Part shown: in pieces, positions 7,503-13,927 of the stretch
How the letters are laid out: each line of letters begins with the position of its first letter
Position numbering within the stretch: the stretch's first letter is position 1
DNA from: CAZQIC01 sp964593555
GTDB taxonomy: Bacteria > Bacteroidota > Bacteroidia > JAFLBG01
Direction of reading: 5' to 3'
NCBI GenBank assembly: GCA_964593555.1
Contig: CAZQIC010000048.1
Coordinates: 1-30,667, forward strand
Length of the DNA stretch: 30,667 bases
Program-made: the position numbers and the translations under genes
Notes under the pieces: model-generated
Told to the model about the DNA's origin: nothing
Databases searched by the model: none
The model's input: the letters and a program-made list of their open reading frames with translations, nothing else

Positions 7503-7530
7503 AAAAAAGGGCACTATAAAGTGCCCTTTT
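7503..7530 (-). terminator. Intrinsic terminator of tRNA-Lys
   Basis: Stem GGGCACT (7509-7515) / AGTGCCC (7520-7526), loop of 4, flanked by AAAAAA and TTTT. On the minus strand the stem is followed by six T, 12 bp past the tRNA 3' end. It could also stop plus-strand transcription. Confidence 0.85.
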
Positions 7531-7541
7531 CGTCTTACTTG

Positions 7542-7614
7542 TGATCCCGCTGGGATTCGAACCCAGGACCCCTACATTAAAAGTGTAATGCTCTACCAGC
7601 TGAGCTACGGAATC
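7542..7614 (-). tRNA. tRNA-Lys (anticodon TTT)
   Basis: 73-nt cloverleaf on the minus strand. Acceptor GATTCCG/CGGGATC with one T-G pair, D-stem GCTC/GAGC, anticodon stem TTACA/TGTAG (one mismatched or wobble end pair) around loop CTTTTAA (anticodon TTT), T-arm CTGGG/CCCAG with loop TTCGAAT. CCA not encoded. Its acceptor stem is identical to that of the tRNA-Arg at 2123. Promoter and terminator are both clear. Confidence 0.97.
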
Positions 7615-7619
7615 GATAC

Positions 7620-7668
7620 CCTCTTTTTAAGAGGTGCAAAGATAAAAGCATTATTCAATTATCACAAA
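7620..7668 (-). promoter_or_regulatory. tRNA-Lys promoter and leader hairpin
   Basis: -33 TTTG (7665-7668), 20-nt spacer, -7 TATCTTTG (7637-7644): a full match to the Bacteroidota sigma pattern TTTG-N19/20-TAnnTTTG. The leader holds a CCTCTT-AAA-AAGAGG hairpin (7620-7634) just before the tRNA, as at tRNA-Arg. Confidence 0.8.
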
Positions 7669-7698
7669 ATATGGTAAAAAATATTTTCACCATATTTT
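7666..7698. promoter_or_regulatory. 10-bp inverted repeat overlapping the tRNA-Lys -33 box
   Basis: Perfect repeat AAAATATGGT (7666-7675) / ACCATATTTT (7689-7698), 13-nt loop, in the divergent spacer between tRNA-Lys and the gene at 7726. One arm overlaps the -33 TTTG. It could be an operator or only a hairpin. A TATAATTG sequence (7711-7718) is a possible -7 box for the gene at 7726. Confidence 0.4.
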
Positions 7699-7725
7699 TA
7701 AAAAAAGATTTATAATTGTATAAGA

Positions 7726-8184
7726 ATGTTACAGGATATAGAGATAAAACCCAAAGTAGGCCTAAGCAACCTCCATTTTGGGGCTAGTATGAAGGATGCT
7801 GAAAAGTTCCTCGGCAAGCCCGAAGAGGTAGAGCTATTGGATGAAGAGGATGGTTTTAGCACCTCTGTATGGCATTACTGGCAAAAGGGTTACTCACTTT
7901 TTTTTAATGCAGAACATAACAATGTTTTTTCCTGTGTTGAGATCGATAACCAGGACTCTAAGTTATGGGGTACCAAGGTTTTTGAACTATCTGAAAATGA
8001 ATTGCAGGAACTCTTTAAAAAGAATGGCCATACCAATATAGAAAGAGAAGACCAGGAATGGGGAGAAACACGTGTGAGCTTTGACGACCTGCTAGTTGAC
8101 TGTTATTTTGAGAACGGACGCCTTGTATCTATAAATTATGGTATTTATATCGACAATAACCGTGTGTTGATATTACCTAATTAA
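7726..8184 (+). CDS. Uncharacterised soluble protein upstream of shikimate kinase
   Basis: 152 residues, no signal peptide or membrane segment, acidic. Not recognised. Visible features: an N-terminal 'GLSNLHFGASMKDAEKFLGKP' style segment (about 12-32), which resembles the start of small beta-rich domains in which a helix follows 'G..MK.AE..LG.P'; then alternating strands with WHYW (about 48-51), a C-rich-free core and a final VSINYG/NNRVLIL strand pair. Stop is 5 bp before the aroK start, so the two are almost certainly co-transcribed; a functional link to aromatic synthesis cannot be inferred from this alone. Confidence 0.8.
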   Translation: MLQDIEIKPKVGLSNLHFGASMKDAEKFLGKPEEVELLDEEDGFSTSVWHYWQKGYSLFFNAEHNNVFSCVEIDNQDSKLWGTKVFELSENELQELFKKNGHTNIEREDQEWGETRVSFDDLLVDCYFENGRLVSINYGIYIDNNRVLILPN

Positions 8185-8189
8185 TTCCG

Positions 8190-8699
8190 ATGACTATTTT
8201 TTTGATTGGTTTTATGGGTAGTGGAAAAACTTCCATTGGAAAATTATTGTCCGGGAAAATTGGCAATCAATTTATTGATCTTGACAAAGAAATAGAAAAG
8301 GAAACACAAAGATCAATCGCCGAATTATTCGAAGAACTTGGCGAAGATAAGTTCCGGGAAATAGAGAACAGGGTATTAAATAAAATAATTCAAACAAATG
8401 AATGCATTGTCGCTACAGGAGGCGGCACACCATGCTTCATGGACAATATTGATATTATTAATCGGGCAGGAACAAGTGTTTATCTAAAAACATCTGCCGG
8501 AAATATTTTATCCAGGTTAAGATCAACTATATCATTGAGACCATTATTGAAAAATATTGCTGCAGGACAACTGGAAGAAGAAATAAAAAAGATGATCGAG
8601 TTTAGAAAACAATATTATGAAAAAGCGAACATCATCATTGATACCAATGCATTGAATGAGCAGGAAACCGTTGATATGATCCTGAAAAAACTACAATAG
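8190..8699 (+). CDS. aroK: Shikimate kinase
   Basis: 169 residues, normal length for AroK. Walker A GFMGSGKTS (7-15), the FIDLD substrate and magnesium-binding segment (Asp30, Asp32), FRE (55-57) and the GGG loop (77-79) are all present. It phosphorylates shikimate at the 3-hydroxyl with ATP in the chorismate pathway; cytoplasmic. Second gene of a two-gene unit. Its last 9 bases overlap the convergent phosphoribosyltransferase gene on the other strand, leaving no room for a separate terminator. Confidence 0.95.
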   Translation: MTIFLIGFMGSGKTSIGKLLSGKIGNQFIDLDKEIEKETQRSIAELFEELGEDKFREIENRVLNKIIQTNECIVATGGGTPCFMDNIDIINRAGTSVYLKTSAGNILSRLRSTISLRPLLKNIAAGQLEEEIKKMIEFRKQYYEKANIIIDTNALNEQETVDMILKKLQ

Positions 8700-9200
8700 A
8701 TAAACAGCTTCATTCCCTTTTTTACCGAACTCTACCGAAACATGCTCCTGCAAAGTAGTGGAGAGAGATAATCCGACAAAATCAGCCTTAATAGGATAAC
8801 GACTATGGTTCCTATCGATCAATACTGCTGTACGAAGTGATTTAATGGGTGCATTTAAAAAATATTTTACACCGTATATCAATGTTTTACCCGAATTAAG
8901 AACGTCATCAACCAAGACAACAACACTGTTCTTCACATCAATATCGTTTAAGCTCTTATCAATAGTTTGTTTATACGGACTATCCTTATCAATATTCAAT
9001 TCCACCAATTGTGTTTTGATCGGCGATATAGATTCAAGCGCTTTTGAAATACGCTTAGCCAATATATAACCATTGGGCATAATACCCGCAACAATAATCT
9101 TTTTCTCCGTTGCATTGCCTTCATATATCTGGTAAGCAATACGATTTATCTTTTGCTCGATTTGTTTGCTGTCTAATATCAATGTTTTTTTGGAAACCAT
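8691..9200 (-). CDS. PyrR-like phosphoribosyltransferase
   Basis: 169 residues, type I PRTase fold. PRPP-binding loop VVVLVDDVLNSGKT (93-106, with Asp98-Asp99); the later AVLIDRNHSRYPIKADFVG segment is close to the corresponding part of PyrR. A real PyrR would bind pyrimidine-operon mRNA and have weak uracil PRTase activity; the sequence cannot tell PyrR from a paralogue, and no pyr genes are nearby. Last gene of the minus-strand run that begins with rlmD, 27 bp after the NlpC gene; it ends overlapping aroK tail to tail. Confidence 0.8.
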   Translation of the reverse strand: MVSKKTLILDSKQIEQKINRIAYQIYEGNATEKKIIVAGIMPNGYILAKRISKALESISPIKTQLVELNIDKDSPYKQTIDKSLNDIDVKNSVVVLVDDVLNSGKTLIYGVKYFLNAPIKSLRTAVLIDRNHSRYPIKADFVGLSLSTTLQEHVSVEFGKKGNEAVYLL

Positions 9201-9227
9201 GAATCGGGTATTATAATACTAAGTTAA

Positions 9228-9737
9228 TCAATCAAATTTTATTCTCCTTATTCTCCCACCACTATAAAAATATTTTTTATAATACGCTTCATCCAGATCA
9301 CTCACCACGACCCCGCTATGGACCGATGCGTGAATAAATTTATTGTTCGATAAATATATACCCACATGAGATATCTTCCCTCTCTTTATTATAAAAAAAA
9401 CAAGGTCACCTTCCATCAATTCATCCTTTTGAACAGGCTTAACCTGCTCATAAATGTCTTTTGATCCTCCTATAAGTTGAATACCATATACCTGTTTATA
9501 TATCTCCTTAACAAAACCTGAGCAGTCGATCCCATTTTTACTTTCGCCAGCATATTTATATTTTGTTCCTATCCATACAAATGATGTGTAATATAATTGT
9601 GGTGCAGCTACCGAATCAATTATTATTTTTTGAGAAGTAAAATAAATCTTTGCCTCTTCATTTATACTATAAGTAGTATCCTGTGCATTTATTACAAATG
9701 AACCCAGCAACAAAATGAAAAGCAGGATATGTTTCAT
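9228..9737 (-). CDS. NlpC/P60 (C40) cell-wall peptidase
   Basis: 169 residues with a signal peptide (about 1-18, ending INAQ). The NlpC/P60 domain fills the rest: catalytic Cys72 in GIDCSGFV, His124 in ISHVGIYL and the third polar residue His136 in FIHAS. Family role: gamma-D-Glu-diamino-acid endopeptidase cutting peptidoglycan stem peptides in the periplasm. No extra SH3 domain, so it is a minimal form. Starts 2 bp after the stop of the membrane protein gene and 27 bp before the PRTase gene; co-transcription is likely. Confidence 0.92.
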   Translation of the reverse strand: MKHILLFILLLGSFVINAQDTTYSINEEAKIYFTSQKIIIDSVAAPQLYYTSFVWIGTKYKYAGESKNGIDCSGFVKEIYKQVYGIQLIGGSKDIYEQVKPVQKDELMEGDLVFFIIKRGKISHVGIYLSNNKFIHASVHSGVVVSDLDEAYYKKYFYSGGRIRRIKFD

Positions 9738-9739
9738 TT

Positions 9740-11035
9740 TTAAATGAGCTTATCTATTCGTAAAAAAACATCCCAGTATTTTTCCTTATTCATTTCCGAC
9801 CAGTGGATATGGTAATAACGATATTGATAGGTTTGCACCTGGCACACAATTGTCAATAGCAAAACAAAAGCAACAGCAATTACTTTAAAACTGTTCTTTA
9901 GTTCATTCATCAGCACCGCCAATAGTATGGCAAAAAGGGAATAGTATTCTATATATGCTCTCAAACCATAACTTCCTCCGTAATACCAGCGCCACCAGCA
10001 TGAAAGTATATAGGTGAGGAAAATAAAAAACATCAGAAATGAAAAGAATTCATATTTATTTTTTCGAAATAAAACAATTAAACCACCGAGGCAGATCAAT
10101 AACAAGGGAGTATATACAAAAAGTCCTTTCCTATAACTGAATAAAATATCAATAAAGTGAGGATCAAAAAAATTAAACGACTCACCACGGTACGAATCCG
10201 TCAATACTGTTCCGGTTTGTATAAAATAGAAGTACCACTGTAAGAAAATCAAAAATAAGGGGAACAGGGAAATAGTAATTACATTTTTAATTTTTTTAAG
10301 GAAAATTATAGTTGCATTTTCAAATATACTCCATTCTTCCGCTAGGAACGGCAGACAAAATAAAATCAAAACGTTTAATGTTTTAATGGCAACCACAACA
10401 CCCAATATTAACGACAAGCGTACAATGTACTTGTACATACCTGTTTTAAAATAAACTTTGCTGTAATAAATAAACATGCTGATAGCCGCGAATGAATAAA
10501 CATGCGACATAGCGGGTTCAACAATAGTATAATAAAAAAGACTGGTTCCAAACGTAAACGCAACAATGATCACTGTTTTTATTCCAGCGCTTGTTTTATA
10601 TAGAGATAGTATCTTTTTCAAATAGGTAAGTCCTACCCCCAAATAAAAAATCGCGCCAAGGCAAACAGATATAGCATATGGCTGCGAATACCCGTCGGGA
10701 GAAAAACCGAATAACAAACTGAAAACATGAGCGATGAGAAAAAAAGGAAGCAGCAAAATGGCTACTCCCATGGAATATTTTGAAAAAGCCCTTTCGTTTA
10801 AGTATGATCGAACATCGTAACGGGTATGTTCATAATAATACTTTTGCTCAATATCATTTACAAATGACAAACTAAGGTCATGATAAATAATTACCGCAGG
10901 CAGGTAAATATAATACCCCTTACCATCAGATAAAATGGTTTGTTTCCAATGATCTTTACCCCACTTAATATTGGCAGAACACAGCAGCATAATAGCTACG
11001 ACAATATGTACTATGTACCTATTAATAAAATACAT
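9740..11035 (-). CDS. Polytopic membrane protein, GT39/ArnT-like glycosyltransferase-type
   Basis: 431 residues with about ten hydrophobic segments from residue 8 on. After the first segment comes SDGKGYYIYLPA (Asp37 near the start), the kind of extracytoplasmic Asp-containing loop seen in GT-C membrane glycosyltransferases using lipid-linked sugars, and a later WWRWYYGGSYGLRAY loop that fits the same class. The reading as a GT-C enzyme is inference; no full family motif set is seen. It sits with 2-bp gaps between rlmD and the NlpC gene, so its expression is tied to both. The start at 11035 is the first ATG and leads at once into the first helix. Confidence 0.75.
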   Translation of the reverse strand: MYFINRYIVHIVVAIMLLCSANIKWGKDHWKQTILSDGKGYYIYLPAVIIYHDLSLSFVNDIEQKYYYEHTRYDVRSYLNERAFSKYSMGVAILLLPFFLIAHVFSLLFGFSPDGYSQPYAISVCLGAIFYLGVGLTYLKKILSLYKTSAGIKTVIIVAFTFGTSLFYYTIVEPAMSHVYSFAAISMFIYYSKVYFKTGMYKYIVRLSLILGVVVAIKTLNVLILFCLPFLAEEWSIFENATIIFLKKIKNVITISLFPLFLIFLQWYFYFIQTGTVLTDSYRGESFNFFDPHFIDILFSYRKGLFVYTPLLLICLGGLIVLFRKNKYEFFSFLMFFIFLTYILSCWWRWYYGGSYGLRAYIEYYSLFAILLAVLMNELKNSFKVIAVAFVLLLTIVCQVQTYQYRYYHIHWSEMNKEKYWDVFLRIDKLI

Positions 11036-11037
11036 TC

Positions 11038-12477
11038 CTATGCCTCTTTTCTTTCTAACAACACTATATTTTCGATGTGGTGTGTATGCGGAAACATATC
11101 TACTGCCTGGATTTTAGAAACATTATAATCATCTGTAAGTAATAACAGATCTCTTGCTTGTGTTGCTGGATTACAGCTTATATAAACAATCTTCGAGGGT
11201 TGTAAAAAATTAATTTTTCGCACAACGTCCTCATGCATTCCTGCGCGTGGCGGATCAGTAATGATAACATCCGGCTTCCCGTTCTCCTTCACAAACTCAT
11301 CATTGAGTATATCCTTCATATCACCAGCATAAAACACCGTATTAGTAATGTTATTGAGGATTGAATTTTCTTTCGCGTCTTTTATAGATTCTTCTATATA
11401 CTCTACTCCAACCACTTTTTTTACCTGTCTGGCAATAAAATTCGCAATAGTACCCGTACCGGTGTACAGATCATATACCAATTCATCGCCTTTAAATCCC
11501 GCAAAGTCTCTTGTTACCTTATACAACTCCAATGCCTGTGCAGTATTGGTCTGAAAAAAAGATTTTGGTCCTACTTTAAATTTTAAATCTTCTAGTTGCT
11601 CGATAATATGATCTTTACCACTGTGCAAATGAACTTCCAGGTCACTTATTACATCATTCTTCTTTGGGTTGATCACATACATCAATGAAGTAATTTCTTT
11701 AAAAGCAGATTGAACATGATCCAACATTTTTTTATTCGCTTCGTCTTCTTTAAAAAATATAACCACCACCATCCATTCACCCAATGATGTATTACGTACG
11801 ATCAGGTTCCTTAATAAACCTTTTTGTTCACGTATATCAAAAAACTCTAATCCATTTTTTAATGCGTATGATTTTATTTCTAATCTTATTTTGTTCGAAA
11901 GGTCATCCTGCAAATAACATTTGTTTACATCCAGCACTTTATCAAACGCACCCGGAATATGAAATCCTAGTCCATTGCGGGAATTCGGAGAGCCCGCTGA
12001 ATTTGAGAATACATTACCCTTATCATCAATTTGCTCCTGTGTTAACCATTTTTTATTGCTGAATGTATATTCCAATTTATTTCTGTAATGTAAAGTGGCT
12101 TTGGAAGCAAGCACAGCGGGCATTATAGTAACATCTATTTTTCCGATTCTTCTTAACGCATCACTTACCTGTTTGTGTTTGTAAAATAGTTGTGATTCAT
12201 AATTCATATTCTGCCACTTACATCCCCCGCATACTCCGAAGTGCTCACAAACCGGCGTTGCTCTTTTATCCGAAAATTTATGAATGTCTATCGCCCTTCC
12301 TTCTGCATAATTATTTTTTTTCTTGGTTAACTGCACATCAACAATATCACCAGGTACGGCGCCTTTAATAAAAATAACTTTATCATTCACCCGCGCCACA
12401 GATTGCCCCTCACTGCCGGCATCAGTTACTTCAACATTTTTTAATACTTGGAAAACTCTCTTCTTTACCTGTCTCAT
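11038..12477 (-). CDS. rlmD: 23S rRNA (uracil-5)-methyltransferase, RlmD/RumA type
   Basis: 479 residues. N-terminal TRAM-like domain (about 10-65); iron-sulfur cysteines C77, C83, C86 and C187; SAM-binding YDLYTGTGT (335-343); DPPRAG (408-413); catalytic Cys435 in ISCNPAT; general base Glu469 in HHIEN. All catalytic and cluster residues are present. Family role: SAM-dependent m5U formation in 23S rRNA (position 1939 in E. coli); related enzymes in other groups modify 747 or tRNA U54, so the site is an inference. First gene of a four-gene minus-strand unit. A TACATTTG box ends 5 nt before the ATG. Confidence 0.93.
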   Translation of the reverse strand: MRQVKKRVFQVLKNVEVTDAGSEGQSVARVNDKVIFIKGAVPGDIVDVQLTKKKNNYAEGRAIDIHKFSDKRATPVCEHFGVCGGCKWQNMNYESQLFYKHKQVSDALRRIGKIDVTIMPAVLASKATLHYRNKLEYTFSNKKWLTQEQIDDKGNVFSNSAGSPNSRNGLGFHIPGAFDKVLDVNKCYLQDDLSNKIRLEIKSYALKNGLEFFDIREQKGLLRNLIVRNTSLGEWMVVVIFFKEDEANKKMLDHVQSAFKEITSLMYVINPKKNDVISDLEVHLHSGKDHIIEQLEDLKFKVGPKSFFQTNTAQALELYKVTRDFAGFKGDELVYDLYTGTGTIANFIARQVKKVVGVEYIEESIKDAKENSILNNITNTVFYAGDMKDILNDEFVKENGKPDVIITDPPRAGMHEDVVRKINFLQPSKIVYISCNPATQARDLLLLTDDYNVSKIQAVDMFPHTHHIENIVLLERKEA

Positions 12478-12482
12478 ACCTG

Positions 12483-12490
12483 CAAATGTA
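12483..12490 (-). promoter_or_regulatory. Candidate -7 box TACATTTG for the rlmD operon
   Basis: Exact TAnnTTTG match on the minus strand, ending 5 nt before the rlmD ATG. A TTG lies 16 nt further upstream, slightly closer than the usual spacing. Suggests a leaderless or nearly leaderless transcript. Confidence 0.5.
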
Positions 12491-12569
12491 CAGCATTTAA
12501 CGTTTACAAGATTTAACTATAAAATAAAGGCTCTCGGCTATTTCTACATATAAACAGCTAATTATTCAT

Positions 12570-12577
12570 TAACTTTA
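12570..12577 (+). promoter_or_regulatory. Candidate -7 box TAACTTTA for the ornithine aminotransferase gene
   Basis: One mismatch to TAnnTTTG, ending 4 nt before the ATG at 12582. It lies 80 bp from the divergent rlmD box. No clear -33 element. Confidence 0.35.
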
Positions 12578-12581
12578 CTAT

Positions 12582-13820
12582 ATGATAAAAGAACAAAAAA
12601 GCCTTAGTCAGCAAGCAATAGATAATGAGGAAAAATACGGTGCTCATAACTATGAGCCTATACCTGTTGTTATTGACCGCGGCGAAGGAGTTTTTGTATG
12701 GGATGTAGAAGGAAAAAGGTATTATGATTTTCTTGCGGCCTATTCTGCCGTTAACCAGGGACACAGTCATCCTAAAATTATTAAAGCGGTACAGGAACAA
12801 TTAGGAAAAATATCGTTGACCTCCAGGGCATTTTATAATAATGTGTTGGGCGAATACGAAAAATTTATTACCTCCTATTTTGGTTTTGATAAGGTATTAC
12901 CGATGAATACGGGTGCCGAAGGTGTTGAAACAGCATTAAAACTCTGTCGCAAATGGGCTTACCAGGTTAAAGGTGTAAAAGAGAACGAGGCGAAGATCGT
13001 TGTATGTAAAGGAAATTTTCACGGACGTACAATAACTATTGTATCTGCATCATCCGATCCATCTGCAAGAAATGAATTCGGGCCATTTACCCCGGGTATA
13101 ATCCAGGTTGATTATAATGATTCTACCGCCCTTGAAAAAATATTGACCACTGATAATACAATTGCAGGATTTTTATTGGAACCTATACAAGGTGAAGCAG
13201 GTGTTGTTATTCCTGACGAAGGTTACTTAAAGGCTTGTGCTGCTCTCTGTAAAAAACACAATGTACTTTTTATCGCAGATGAAATACAATCGGGATTAGG
13301 AAGGACAGGGAAACGTTTAGCATGTGATCATGAAAATGTAAAACCCGATATTTTAATTCTTGGAAAAGCTTTATCGGGTGGAATTTATCCTGTGTCTGCT
13401 GTTTTAGCGGATGATGAAATAATGTTGTGCATAAAACCTGGCGAGCATGGCTCTACATATGGTGGCAATCCACTGGCATGTAAAGCGGCAATTGCGGCGA
13501 TAAAAGTGTTGGAAGAAGAAAAAATGTATGATAATGCTGAAAAACTAGGCGAAATTTTACAAAGCGAATTACAAAAAATAAAAAACGATTTTAGTTTTAT
13601 CACTGCTGCGCGCGGAAAAGGATTGTGGGCGGCAATGGTTGTAAAGGAACATAAAGGACAATCGGCCTGGGAATTGGCACTGTTGTTAAAAGAAAACGGT
13701 TTGCTCGCTAAGCCTACTCATGGAGATACACTACGTTTTGCCCCTCCATTATGCATTACTAAGGAACAATTAATGGAGTGCATTGCGATAATCAGAAAAT
13801 CACTTTCTGCATTTCAATAA
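12582..13820 (+). CDS. rocD: Ornithine--oxo-acid aminotransferase
   Basis: 412 residues, class III PLP aminotransferase of normal length. PLP phosphate/ring contacts at MNTGAEGVETA (108-118), KGNFHGRT (143-150), Asp233 in IADEIQSG, and Schiff-base Lys262 in LILGKALSGG. The N-terminal EEKYGAHNYEPIPVV and the overall pattern are characteristic of ornithine aminotransferases rather than of acetylornithine aminotransferase. Reaction: L-ornithine + 2-oxoglutarate to glutamate-5-semialdehyde + glutamate, linking arginine and proline metabolism; cytoplasmic. Monocistronic as far as seen: divergent rlmD upstream, a palindromic repeat downstream. Confidence 0.93.
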   Translation: MIKEQKSLSQQAIDNEEKYGAHNYEPIPVVIDRGEGVFVWDVEGKRYYDFLAAYSAVNQGHSHPKIIKAVQEQLGKISLTSRAFYNNVLGEYEKFITSYFGFDKVLPMNTGAEGVETALKLCRKWAYQVKGVKENEAKIVVCKGNFHGRTITIVSASSDPSARNEFGPFTPGIIQVDYNDSTALEKILTTDNTIAGFLLEPIQGEAGVVIPDEGYLKACAALCKKHNVLFIADEIQSGLGRTGKRLACDHENVKPDILILGKALSGGIYPVSAVLADDEIMLCIKPGEHGSTYGGNPLACKAAIAAIKVLEEEKMYDNAEKLGEILQSELQKIKNDFSFITAARGKGLWAAMVVKEHKGQSAWELALLLKENGLLAKPTHGDTLRFAPPLCITKEQLMECIAIIRKSLSAFQ

Positions 13821-13829
13821 TAAACTATT

Positions 13830-13907
13830 CGTCATTTCGATCCGCCTTAGGCGGAGAAGTAATCTCAACTAATATAGATTGCTTAGCCGTACCTCCTTGC
13901 AATGACG
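13830..13907. repeat. Palindromic intergenic repeat element
   Basis: 78 bp closed by CGTCATT (13830-13836) / AATGACG (13901-13907), with an internal perfect hairpin TCCGCC-TTA-GGCGGA and an AATCT/AGATT pair. This 'GTCATTTCGA...GCAATGAC' form is a common dispersed repeat type in Bacteroidota. It sits 9 bp past the aminotransferase stop and may also act as a transcription end. Confidence 0.7.
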
Positions 13908-13927
13908 GTAAAAAACAATAAACCTAA

